From Paraspadella gotoi (lineage: Eukaryota > Chaetognatha), in the NCBI GenBank assembly GCA_051294375.1, contig CM119271.1, positions 6,945,632 through 7,009,631 on the forward strand: DNA of 64,000 nt, read 5' to 3'. Under the pieces are notes generated by a model. The model saw only the letters and a list, made by a program, of their open reading frames with translations. It was not told where the DNA came from and ran no database searches. The first letter of the stretch is position 1; each line of letters opens with the position of its first letter. The position numbers and the translations under genes are program-made. Below are positions 55,269 to 64,000 of this stretch, in pieces.

Positions 55269-56973
55269 ATGGTCTTGAACGAGAAACGTTTGGTCCGCAT
55301 GCTGGCGGCCCACGTTTACTTAGTGACATCGTTGCTCGAAGACACTGAGGTTTTTTTTATGGTGCGACTCGGCGCCAATAGTGGAAAGAAAGAGGAAGAG
55401 GGCGACCCAGATTGTCTTAGCAACACCCGTCTCTGGCTTGGCCGAGGCTCACTCAGAAAGGAGTTTCTTCTCAGTGGCATCACCGCCGCCGATGCGGACG
55501 AAGAGATGGATGGGTTTCTCGCCTACGCGCCCAAAGAGGGAGCATCCCCCTCGCGGCTGCGGGAGCGGGATGAGTCAAGAGAAATCGAAACGACCGAACA
55601 ACAGTGGGATTTGGAAGGCGGGGTCGTGCGGAGTGCGAGCGAGGACCGCACCATGAACCGCATCGCCAGGGATCACGACGAAAAGAGTGGGGACGAGATG
55701 GGGATCAATTGTTCTAGCGACGGGGAGGAAGTAATTGGTGCGTGACTGGTTTTTACATGAGAGTAGTATAGTTTTGACTGAAGTACTACGTACTCAATGT
55801 ATTCCATTAAATTGTTTTTTGCTTTTTTCCTCCAGACGATTGCGACTCCTTCAACATGTTAGTCCAGGGAGAAGACGAAGTGTCCTCTGCCTTCGATGGC
55901 TTGCGAAGTGTAAAGCCGGTCGATGAAGACGAAGACGATTTAATCGGGATCGCGCCAATCCCGTCAGAGGATCCCGCGGATGAGTCGGGAAAGATCGATG
56001 ACTTGACCATTTCCGACGACTCTTTTTTTGGAGTTTTAACACGCGTGGATATGGCGAAGGAGGAGGTAGTCGAAGGTGATTTTTTTCGAGATGGCCTGAT
56101 AGTTTATTTTCCAAATTAGAAACGTACGAGAAACTGGTGGTATTACCATTCAGATCGCGAATCCCTCCAAGATATTTCCGAGATCGGATGGAAGGTCGAG
56201 AGGCGGCAGTGGGCGAAGCGCTACGCGCGCAAAAGATCGAAGGCTCCCACGAAGCGCAACTCGTCCTCCGGTCAAAACCTTCATTCCAAAGCCTTCGTTG
56301 ACGGGCGCGTGATGGATATTCGGCCGGGTCCTCGGGTACAAACTACCTCCAAGATCTCACCGGTGTGGAAATTCTTTGGATTTTTGGAGCTGGATGGAGT
56401 GGAACAGTGCAAGGGGTACACGGTGTGCCGATTATGCCTTAAACGGGTCAGCCGCGCTTCGCACACCACCAAGGGAATGAGAGATCACATGGTGCTTTGG
56501 CACGAGGACGCGTGGAGGCAGGCGGCCGCCGAGGGAGATGACTCGCGGGGGAACGGCAAAGGGGTCGCTGGCGGCGTCTCGGTGACGGGTGCCGGGCCGC
56601 CGGCAACGTCAAAGAGATGGAATCCTTCTGATCGCGAGAGTTTCCTCCTCGCCTCTTGGTTTCACAGTGAACAATTTCCCGACGCAGCAGCCTACGCTCG
56701 AATTGCCCGGGATGTCGGGGTGAGCGTCACTGTGGTCAAGCAGTGGTTCATTAATCAGCGGAGAAGAGGATTTCCCGCCAGGTACATGGTTTTGGCAATT
56801 TGAGTTTATGTAGATATATTTTGCTACAGGTACATGAGCTGTAAAGCGTGAGTAAATTCTTTTCTTTTCCTCCCAGGCGATTCCTAACCAACCCTGAGTT
56901 TATATCAAAACATTCGATGAATCCCGACGCTGAAAGTAGTCGTAATTATACAAAACTTTGTTTCAAGCAGTGA
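55269..56973 (+). CDS. BED zinc finger plus homeodomain protein
   Basis: Exons 55269-55737, 55836-56065, 56120-56781 and probably 56877-56973, about 485 residues. The first 230 residues are acidic and disordered. A basic region follows, then a BED-type finger near 313-365: SPVWKFFGF, CRLC, T-x2-GM-x2-H-x4-H. A 60-residue homeodomain starts near 399: Arg5, Leu16, Phe20, Phe25-Pro26, Val45 and helix 3 KQWFINQRRR (W48, F49, I50, N51, R53). There is no three-residue TALE insertion despite Ile50. It is presumably a sequence-specific nuclear factor. Two acceptors could follow the third exon: 56830 gives a stop after RYMSCKA, 56877 the longer end. The 3' end is therefore uncertain. I do not recognise an orthologue. 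Confidence 0.75.
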
Positions 56974-57142
56974 TGGTCTTGGTCTTCGTTAATATCTAGG
57001 TGATTCGTTGTCATTATTTAATTCATTAATTTATAGTATCATAATTTTTATTTTGCTCTAAAATTCTGCTCGAATACAATTTTCTCGTCCGTTCACATTT
57101 TTTTCCGCTTATTTTCAAATCCAATGAAAAAAAAATGTAGAA

Positions 57143-57670
57143 ATGTCAAGGAACCCGCGCGTTTATTTCGACGTGACCATCGAAGGTCGCGACGTCGGAC
57201 GCATCGAGTTCGAACTTCGCAGCGACGTTGCGCCGCGCACGGTCGAAAACTTTCGCGCCCTTTGTACCGGCGAGCGGGGATTCGGCTACAGAGGCTCCAG
57301 GTTTCACCGCATCGTTCCCGATTTCGTCGTTCAGGGCGGCGATGTGACTCGCGGCGACGGAACGGGTGGCCGTTGCATCTATGAGAAGCGAGTGTTCGGC
57401 CGTCCCATCTTCAACCGGACGTTTAAAGACGAAAACTTTGCGTTGAAGCACGACCAACCCGGGGTGTTATCGATGGCCAACCGTGGGAGGAACACAAACA
57501 CTAGTCAGTTTTTCGTGACCTTGTATCGGGCCGACGCGTTGGACGGGGATCACGTGGTTTTCGGTCGAGTGACGAAAGGGATGGAAGTGGTCAAGGAGAT
57601 AGAGAGCGCGGGGACGGGTTCTGGCATGCCTACGAAAAGCGTTACTATTAAGGAGTGCGGAGAACTGTGA
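57143..57670 (+). CDS. Cyclophilin-type peptidyl-prolyl cis-trans isomerase
   Basis: Single exon, 175 residues, no signal peptide, so cytosolic or nuclear. The cyclophilin fold is clear: [38 protein letters not shown], the catalytic [14 protein letters not shown] (Arg55/Phe60/Gln63 equivalents), [33 protein letters not shown], and HVVFGRV. Two differences from cyclophilin A: an insertion of about 8-10 residues after GTGGRCIYE ([10 protein letters not shown]), and Ala in place of the cyclosporin-contacting Trp121 (ADALDGDH versus xEWLDGKH). Catalysis should be kept, drug affinity probably low. A single-exon gene could be a retrocopy, but the frame is intact. AATAAA lies at 57724. Confidence 0.93.
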   Translation: MSRNPRVYFDVTIEGRDVGRIEFELRSDVAPRTVENFRALCTGERGFGYRGSRFHRIVPDFVVQGGDVTRGDGTGGRCIYEKRVFGRPIFNRTFKDENFALKHDQPGVLSMANRGRNTNTSQFFVTLYRADALDGDHVVFGRVTKGMEVVKEIESAGTGSGMPTKSVTIKECGEL

Positions 57671-57723
57671 GGATGAAGACAAGAGAAAGTATCTTATTGC
57701 AAAAAAAGAATTGAAAGTAAATC

Positions 57724-57729
57724 AATAAA
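57724..57729 (+). promoter_or_regulatory. Poly(A) signal of the cyclophilin gene
   Basis: AATAAA 53 bases after the stop codon. Confidence 0.5.
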
Positions 57730-58000
57730 AGAACTTAGAACCATCGGTTGATAATTGGCTTTCGGACGAGGCTTGAAACTAGCTATAACAGCTTTACCGG
57801 TCCAGAAAAAAAAGGTCTGGTATTTGCATGTTCTTGGGAACTCGGATCGGCTATCCAAGTTTTATTTCTAGGTATTTAACACAATTTTTTTTGCGTTAAA
57901 TTTTGTTTTTCGCCAATTGGAAGAGTGCCACAAAATATATACTATGCTATAGTGTACTTTTTTCCTCCAACATGTTTCAGTCCCAGTTCATTGATCAAAA
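57730..58000. other. Cyclophilin-orphan spacer
   Basis: AT-rich. An acceptor-like CCTCCAACATGTTTCAG ends at 57980, 20 bases before the next ATG. No gene seen. Confidence 0.45.
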
Positions 58001-58825
58001 ATGAATTCGCCGCTTAGAAGTTCTCAAGAGGCTGACTATTCAGATTACGGCGCTTTTTCCGGTTATGAGGATTTGAACGATGAGGTGGAAGACGAGGAAA
58101 TCCGAGAAGAGTTTGTCGACGGCGATGGCGCCGAGGGAAGCGAGAGGCCCGGGTTCGAGGTAGACGAATCGGAGACGGAATTTGACGACGAAGAAAAAAG
58201 AGCGGAAGTGGGCAAAGACGATTATCAGGAAGAGTACTACGAAGACGACGGCGTCGAACGAAACGGCGCCGATTCTAATTCGCTCTTCCTTTCTCGCGAG
58301 TCGGAAAGCGAGAGCGCCACTTGTCTCGAAAGTAACAGAGTGATTTCTCGACAGTCGTCCCAAGTCAGGGAAGGAGCAACGTCGCGGCCCAACAGGCGAA
58401 ATCGGGAAGAGCGTCTACGAAATCGCTACGACGAGACCGCTTCCTTTTCGAGGTCGAGCAGAGCGTCATCCACGGCGGAGGCCTCGACTCCGGCATCGTC
58501 AGCGTCCTCGCGTCAAAGAGTCGAGGGAATGAAAAATAGTCAAAGTTTGGAGGCCGATTTAAAGTCCGTGATCGATCTTGTCCGTTGCAAAGAGGCCGAT
58601 CTCAAGGACGGGATGAAGAATCATCGAAAGGTCATCGGCCAGATCGCTTCCGGGTTCTTGCAAGCCATGGAAAAGGGTCACGAAAGTATGATGGGTCGGA
58701 TGGTGCCGCAGATTAACGAGAGAGTCAAGAGACTTACTCTCAAGCTGGAGAAAATTCGTAACTTGGAGGAAGAGTTGCGAGAGTTCCACAGCATCGCGGG
58801 TTCACTACTGGAAGAAGAAATATGA
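58001..58825 (+). CDS. Acidic, C-terminally helical protein of unknown function
   Basis: Single exon, 274 residues. Residues 1-95 are very acidic (DEVEDEEIREEF, EEYYEDD). Residues 95-175 are Ser/Arg-rich and disordered (ASSTAEASTPASSASSR). Residues ~180-274 are a probable amphipathic helix or coiled coil with heptad-like Leu/Ile/Val (SLEADLKSVIDLVRCKEADL ... LTLKLEKIRNLEEELREFHSIAGSLL). I do not recognise the family. GC content and codon use match the neighbouring genes, and the acceptor-like site 20 bases upstream supports a real gene. A role as an oligomerising nuclear or chromatin partner would be speculation. Confidence 0.65.
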   Translation: MNSPLRSSQEADYSDYGAFSGYEDLNDEVEDEEIREEFVDGDGAEGSERPGFEVDESETEFDDEEKRAEVGKDDYQEEYYEDDGVERNGADSNSLFLSRESESESATCLESNRVISRQSSQVREGATSRPNRRNREERLRNRYDETASFSRSSRASSTAEASTPASSASSRQRVEGMKNSQSLEADLKSVIDLVRCKEADLKDGMKNHRKVIGQIASGFLQAMEKGHESMMGRMVPQINERVKRLTLKLEKIRNLEEELREFHSIAGSLLEEEI

Positions 58826-59218
58826 TTTACTTTTTTTTTGTTTATTTAAAATCAATTTTGTTTGTTTCTGATTCCATTTTTCTGACTTGGTCACCAGCAA
58901 TGCATTAGTGAGTAGCAATTTGTGTTACGCTGCTTAGTTATATATATTGTCTCAGTTTTGTTACTAGTGGGGACAAGAAGTTTTTGACAGGGTAATCATT
59001 ATTAGTTAAGGCTTAAGTTTGTCTTGAGAATGTGATTCTCGAATTATTAGTGCACTTATATTAAAAGAAGTTAAGATTTTATGCTGTTTTTTTTTCGTAA
59101 AGCCTTTATCATCTGCAATTCGGGCTGCTTTTATAGTTGACACATTTTATTGTTTTTATTTTTTGGTTTTGTTTTATTTCAGATTTTTAATAATTAAAAT
59201 TTCCCGTATCATAAAAAC
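58826..59218. other. Spacer before PES1
   Basis: AT-rich, no gene. An acceptor-like GTTTTATTTCAG ends at 59182, 36 bases before the PES1 ATG. Confidence 0.5.
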
Positions 59219-61877
59219 ATGGGTAAAATAAAAAAGAAGTTCGAGCGCGGGGCGGCGACCAACTACGTGACCCGAAATCAGGCTCTTCGTCGACTCCAAC
59301 TGAGCCTCAAAGACTTTCGGCGGCTTTGCATTTTAAAGGGGATTTACCCCGTTGAGCCCAAGCATAAAAAGAAGGCAAACAAGGGCTCGACTGCGCCGAG
59401 AACTTTTTACATTGCCAAAGACATTCAGTTTCTCGCGCATGAACCTATCATCAACAAATTTCGTGCCTACAAAATCTTTCTGAGAAAATTAAAGCGGGCT
59501 ACGGAGAAGAAAGACCGTTTGACATCTCGCCGAATACTCGACGCCAAGCCACAGTTTAAGTTAGACCATGTGGTTAAAGAACGCTATCCGACGTTTCAGG
59601 TGAGCCCTTTTAAAATTTAAATGAAAAAATATTGCTACTATTTCTATTAATGCTTAATGTCGTTTTCAGGATTCCCTGGCCGATTTAGACGACTGTTTGA
59701 CGATGCTATTTCTTTTTTCGACGTTTCCTAAGCTGAAAGTTGTTGGAGAAAAAATCTTACGGCAATGTAGGCGATTGAGCGTCGAATTTTTGCACTACGT
59801 TATCCACACGAAGTCGCTCAAAAAAGTTTTCGTCTCAATCAAAGGTAAAATACAATGGCGACTATTTATGGCAATTGACAGATTTTACTTTCGTCGACCA
59901 GGATTATATCGTCCGTTCTCCCCCCCTAAAAAAATATTTTTTTTACCGTTTAGTCTAGAGACATATCACTTTCAGTTGTACCCATCATACAACTCATTTA
60001 TGGATTATGCTGGAAGAAATCAGCGAAACTTTTTCTCTTTTTTTTAAATATTTTGTACTAGTGCGTCCGAAATCTACGAAATCTATAAATCTATAAATCT
60101 ATAAGAAGAAACGCTGATGAAGGCTTAAAGGCAAGATCCGAAACATGTCCAATGTGAATAAAATCGTTGTTTACAAACAAACAAACTTTGTTTTCTCTAA
60201 CTAATTAAACACAACGAAAAAGAAAGGAAATAATATAAGAAGAAACTCGAAAATTTTATTCTGACAAATTTTGATTTCAAGGCTGACGTTTATGACTATA
60301 TCTCGGAAACCATTGTAGGAATTTAAAAACGGGTTTTTTTTTGCAAGTGAATATTGATATCATCCTCCAGGGACCGGCATAAAAATATCTAAAAAAATAA
60401 ACTTGTCGGCCAAATTAAAAATTAACCCAGAAATCATTAGTACGAGTATTAATATGCTTCTATTGTGTTCATTCCAGGGATATATTTTCAAGCTGATGTT
60501 CAAGGACATATGGTTACCTGGGTTATACCTCACAGCACAGCAGGAAGCTATAAGTCTCCTCAGGACGTCGACTTTAAGATCATGGCGACGTTTGTGGAAT
60601 TTTACGTGACGCTGATGGGATTCGTTAATTACAAATTGTAAGCGAGTTAATAGGTATCCATTAACCCGATTGACTATAAACAGTTTTTTTTTTATTTTTA
60701 CAGATTTCAAACTGTGGGTTTGATCTATCCGCCGAAACTTCAAGGGCTTTCATCGGACGCCTCCAGTTTATGCCTCGAGGCCGACGCGGACGCGGAAATC
60801 ATCGCGTCCCTCAATCGAGACCTCGTCAATTCCGCCGGAGCCGAAGCCCTCGACGGCGAAAACGTTGGCGACGATTTTCTGGAATCGCGCGCCGACGAGG
60901 CAGGGGGCGAAGCCGAAACCGAGGAGGAGCGCGCGAGAAGAAAGCTGCTGGAGGAAGAGGAGGCGCGGGATGCTAAACTCCACACTCTCTTCAAAGGCTT
61001 CAAAGTGTTTTTAGGTCGGGAAGTCAATCGCGAGGTTTTGGTGTTTCTCATTCGCGGCTGCGGCGGCGAAGTCTCCTGGTCTCCGACTCTGGCGGTTGGC
61101 GCCACTTTCGACGAGAAGGACCCTTCTATCACGCACCAGATCGTGGATCGTCCGGAGATTCGCGATCAGGTTTTGTCGAGGATCTATTTGCAGCCTCAGT
61201 GGCTCTTCGACTGCGTCAACGCCAGGATGCTGCTTCCGACGAAAGACTACTTTCCAGGCGCCACACTTCCACCTCACCTTAGTCCCTTTATTGAGGAAAA
61301 GGAGGGAGAGTATGTTCCGCCAGAGAAGAAGCGGCTTCAGGAACTGCAGAGCGGAGCGCGTTCTGTTGAAGAGGAGGAGGTGGAAAATGAGAAGACGGCG
61401 AAGGTGGAGGGAGAGGATGAGGAGGAAGAAGAATCTGGAGACGATGAGGATGAGGAGGAAGAGGAGGAAGAAGGAGAATCGGAAAACGACGCCGATGGCG
61501 AAGATGAGGTCGAAGATGACGATGAGGACGACGACGATGACGAATCTGAAGACGACGAAGATGAAGAATCGGAGGATGAAGCTCCGCGATTGAAAAGGCC
61601 CAAGCTAGAGGACGAAGCCAAGAAGATACCGATGACGAAGGAAGAACGACTCGAGAAAATGTCGGTGACGGCTGCGAAACCGAAGAAGGACAACAGCAAA
61701 GAAGTCGACTTTCAGGCGCGAAACGAAGAGAGGAAACTACAGGAAATGATGATCCCTAAAAAACGCAAGAGGCTCTACGAAAAAATCGTCAAGGGCAAGA
61801 AGAAACGGACGGCCGGTGCGAAGCGGCTCGAGGAAAAGCGAAAAAATTACGAACAAAAGCAAAAGAAGGTTCGATGA
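59219..61877 (+). CDS. PES1: Pescadillo, PeBoW ribosome-biogenesis factor
   Basis: Exons 59219-59599, 59670-59844, 60478-60637 and 60704-61877, 629 residues. With BOP1 and WDR12 it forms the PeBoW complex in the nucleolus, needed for 27S/32S pre-rRNA processing and 60S assembly. The Pescadillo N-terminal domain covers residues 1-300: [76 protein letters not shown], and after the third junction [23 protein letters not shown] domain lies near 333-425 ([48 protein letters not shown]). The C-terminus is a long Glu/Asp tract followed by Lys/Arg clusters, as in orthologues. Intron 2 (633 bp) contains a repeat with a GATGAAGGCT...GAAACATGTCC motif. Confidence 0.94.
60068..60185 (+). repeat. Repeat fragment in PES1 intron 2 sharing a motif with the LUC7L foldback
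   Basis: Three tandem AAATCTAT units near 60076-60102 are followed by CTGATGAAGGCTTAAAGG, a short spacer, then CCGAAACATGTCCAA and AAAATCGTTGTTTAC. The same order (GATGAAGGCTAACAT, GAAACATGTCCAAAT, AAAACGTTGAT) is found in the right arm of the 12.6-12.8 kb foldback. No inverted partner is evident here. Confidence 0.5.
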
Positions 61878-62325
61878 AGGAACTCGCAAAATTGTGGATG
61901 TGGTTCTCGTGTTGTTGACAATCTTCGTTGATCGGTCGTCTCGTTTTTTGAAATTTTTTTTAATATTAATGTTAAAGCTATGTTTTCGTTATTAGTTACA
62001 TTTTTGCGAATTTGAAAATACTTTCAGCGTAATCTGGACCGTAAGTTTTCTTCTTCCGGACGTTCCACAATTTTGGAAATTCTCGCCCAACATCGCAAAT
62101 GCATTCTACTAGATGCTCGACCGATGATTACTCGGCAACAGAACAATTTGGGGGGGGGGGAGGGGAATACGTTTAACTTTTAGAAAAAAATTGTATGGGT
62201 TTTTAGTTGTGGGTGAAATAACTTAATTGTAAAGTGTAAAGCCAGTGCAATGAAGATTGACTTAATGTGCGTATTGCAATTACGTATCTTAAATTTAAAT
62301 ATAATAATAAATAAAAAAATTGAAG
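61878..62325. other. PES1-MTAP spacer
   Basis: AT-rich, with a G-run near 62150. No gene or acceptor-like site of note. It ends in an A/T-only stretch before the MTAP ATG. Confidence 0.45.
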
Positions 62326-63183
62326 ATGGTAAAGGTTGGGATAATTGGCGGTTCGGGTGTTGGAGGCTTAAGCAATGACGACCTGGTTGAAATCAAAACG
62401 TCTAACGTTTCGACACCCTTCGGTGATCCTTCGTCACAATTGGTCGAAGCGACTCTACTCGGGGTTCCCGTGGTTTTTATCGGACGACACGGTCCCGGAC
62501 ACTCAATCAGTCCCACCAACGTCAACTTTCGCGCTAATATCATCGCGCTGAAGGAGCGGGGATGCACTCACATCCTTTCAACGACGGCCTGTGGTTCTTT
62601 GATGGAGGGCATGCGCCCCGGCGATGTGGTTCTCTTAGATCAGTTCATCGATTGGACGACGAAACGCCAAAACACATTTTTCGATGGGACGCAAAGGCCA
62701 ACCGGGGACCGGTTCTACGCCGACGTGACTCACGTGCCCATGTCCGATCCGTTCTGTTCCAGAACGCGGAGAATTCTGGCGAAATGTTGCGAGAAGCTCA
62801 AGAAGTCGTCGACGCTCGATTATCACAATGGAGGAACAATGGTAACCGTCGAAGGCCCCAGGTTCTCGACCAGAGCCGAGAGCCGCATGTTCCAACTCCT
62901 CGGGGCGAATCTAATCAACATGACGACGGCGACCGAGGCGGCGTTGGCGAGGGAAGCTGGGATACCCTACGCCGCCATCGCTCTAGTCACCGACTACGAC
63001 TGTTGGAAGGAGCACGGAGAAGACCTTAACGTCGAGGCCATCATGAAGCAGATGGACGAGAATCGGGCCAACGCTTTGGCCCTGATTCGAGAAGCCGTCG
63101 TCGCCATCTCCGCCGAAGAATGGGGAGATCTTCTTGACAAGATGGAGAGGGAAGTGAAAAATAGTCAGGTCACCTCAAAGTAA
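62326..63183 (+). CDS. MTAP: S-methyl-5'-thioadenosine phosphorylase
   Basis: Single exon, 285 residues (human 283). MTAP phosphorolyses 5'-methylthioadenosine from polyamine synthesis to adenine and methylthioribose-1-phosphate, feeding methionine salvage in the cytosol. Family motifs: VGIIGGSGV at the start, DTPFG-like STPFGDPS, GRHGPGHSISPTNVNFRANI (phosphate and substrate loop), THILSTTACGSLMEGMRPGD, DQFIDWTTKR, GTMVTVEGPRFSTRAESRMF, INMTTATEAALAREAGIPYA and the base-binding TDYDCWKEH. The MTA-type DYDCW sequence separates it from purine nucleoside phosphorylases. The start ATG gives the expected N-terminus; an upstream in-frame TTG is not needed. Confidence 0.95.
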   Translation: MVKVGIIGGSGVGGLSNDDLVEIKTSNVSTPFGDPSSQLVEATLLGVPVVFIGRHGPGHSISPTNVNFRANIIALKERGCTHILSTTACGSLMEGMRPGDVVLLDQFIDWTTKRQNTFFDGTQRPTGDRFYADVTHVPMSDPFCSRTRRILAKCCEKLKKSSTLDYHNGGTMVTVEGPRFSTRAESRMFQLLGANLINMTTATEAALAREAGIPYAAIALVTDYDCWKEHGEDLNVEAIMKQMDENRANALALIREAVVAISAEEWGDLLDKMEREVKNSQVTSK

Positions 63184-63755
63184 AACTGTTAATATTTTAA
63201 AAACTGGAAAAAAAACTTTTCTATCTTTTCCACCTTCCATTTTTACCGACTGAAAGTTTTTTTTTTCATCTATCGCCAGACATTTGACGGCTGTTAAATC
63301 GCAATTGATAACGTTTAGGACGAAAATTTAAAAAAAAAGGTTTTTTGATAATAATATGGTTAATAAGTTATTAACCATATTATTATCAAAAAATCATTGG
63401 TTATGAGGTAATATTTTTACCCTCCTAAGTTAGTGCTAACTTGGAAAATGTAAATAAAAATTGACATACGTAATGCAAATTGACGGCTGTAGCGGTTGTA
63501 GCTTAGATTTCGTGTATTTTCTAAAAAACACAACCTTCGCCTTTACATTTAGTAAATTTTCTCCTTTCCCTAGATGAAGTAGGTCTTTAAAATGACGAGG
63601 CATTTCCTCGTTGTTACACTTCTTTAATGGCTGCTATCAAAGTGCCCGTATAAACTCGGGAGGCCGTTTCGCTATAACTACGTCCCCCGTCCCCTGCTCT
63701 CCTCTCGATCTTTCTCTTTCCTCATGAGTGATCTCACCGTCTAATAGACTACGTC
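63184..63755. other. MTAP-UBTD spacer
   Basis: AT-rich with a 53-bp palindrome (63341-63393), AATAAA near 63453, then more GC-rich sequence from about 63650 that probably carries the promoter or 5' UTR of the next gene. CTAATAG ending at 63747 is acceptor-like. Confidence 0.5.
63341..63393. repeat. Perfect 53-bp palindrome
   Basis: Two 26-base arms (left TTTTTTGATAATAATATGG then TTAATAA; right its exact complement) surround one G. Complementarity stops abruptly on both sides. It would form a cruciform or, if transcribed, a strong hairpin. Confidence 0.9.
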
Positions 63756-64000
63756 ATGGGTAGCTGCTTGAGCGCCAACAACACAGACGCCACCAATCCG
63801 AGCATCAGCTCTGAAGGCTTCGGGGAGACCCGCAGTGGCTCCTCCGCGCATGGTGGATCCAGAAGTGAGAGAACAGCGAAGTAGGGCCTAAAAATTTACC
63901 GTTTACTGTTTTCTTTACACCCCTTTTCCTCAGATCGCGCGGGTCGCCCGGTCGGTAAAACCCGACCGTTGAAGCCCGAAAGACCTCGTTGGAAATCGGA
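63756..64000 (+). CDS. Ubiquitin domain-containing protein UBTD1/2, 5' end only
   Basis: Exon 1 is 63756-63864 and exon 2 runs from 63934 past the window edge. The start MGSCLSANN keeps the Gly2 and Cys4 acylation context of UBTD proteins (MGNCVG in human). Exon 2 encodes RAGRPVGKTRPLKPERPRWKSD, matching the UBTD block GRNEPLKKERLKWKSD. UBTD1/2 bind UBE2D ubiquitin-conjugating enzymes and have a C-terminal ubiquitin-like domain, which would lie outside. The Ser/Gly-rich stretch between the two blocks is longer than in human. Assignment rests on about 25 residues. Confidence 0.7.

Noticed and set aside
61337-61699. Poly-serine frame on the minus strand
   Set aside because: Antisense of the Glu/Asp-rich tract of PES1 (GAG/GAA/GAT read as CTC/TTC/ATC and shifted Ser codons).
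1-64000. CRISPR arrays, bacterial operons or prophage features
   Set aside because: No regularly spaced repeats or prokaryotic signals. Spliced metazoan genes throughout make such features implausible.

Overview
The window is nuclear DNA from an animal with a compact genome. Genes are split by short GT-AG introns, coding DNA is clearly more GC-rich than the AT-rich introns and spacers, and the gene set is metazoan: a DLG-type MAGUK, diacylglycerol lipase, PERK, flotillin-2 and an insulin-receptor-like receptor tyrosine kinase. Gene density (about 20 genes in 64 kb), sequences equally distant from vertebrates and insects, and several unfamiliar domain combinations suggest an early-branching invertebrate, most likely a sponge. 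The class cannot be fixed from sequence alone, so this is an inference.

Layout, all on the plus strand: the 3' part of a C2H2 zinc-finger gene (1-938); a SENP1/2-type SUMO protease (about 1.1-5.1 kb) with a tRNA-derived SINE in its last intron; diacylglycerol lipase (5.6-7.8 kb); the splicing regulators SREK1 (8.2-11.5 kb) and LUC7-like (11.6-14.8 kb); two WD40 genes, DPH7 (15.2-16.3 kb) and WDR83/MORG1 (16.4-17.4 kb); a 21-exon DLG scaffold gene (17.8-26.3 kb) whose last intron carries an intact TRIM-like LTR element; an AT-rich 3-kb spacer with a TIR-bounded DNA transposon remnant; a large CUT-like repeat plus C2H2 zinc-finger protein (29.3-35.3 kb); PERK (35.8-39.3 kb); CCT4 (39.6-42.3 kb); flotillin-2 (42.5-43.8 kb); the 63-residue COP9 subunit COPS9 (45.3-45.5 kb); a Venus-kinase-like receptor with an extra N-terminal type-2 periplasmic-binding-like domain (46.7-53.3 kb); a BED finger plus homeodomain gene (55.3-57.0 kb); a cyclophilin (57.1-57.7 kb); an acidic coiled-coil orphan (58.0-58.8 kb); pescadillo (59.2-61.9 kb); MTAP (62.3-63.2 kb); and the 5' end of a UBTD1/2 gene running off the window (63.8-64.0 kb).

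Most genes are conserved housekeeping functions: splicing, diphthamide synthesis, chaperonin, ribosome biogenesis, methionine salvage, UPR and SUMO/COP9 control. Some are animal signalling and scaffold proteins. They do not form one pathway. What links them is organisation: 20 of 20 genes share a strand, several lie only 120-420 bp apart, and many have a 3'-splice-site-like sequence just upstream of the start codon. This raises the possibility of polycistronic transcription or spliced-leader trans-splicing. The least conventional proteins are the three novel-looking domain fusions: PBP2-VFT-tyrosine kinase, CUT-like x6 with C2H2 x11, and BED-homeodomain.
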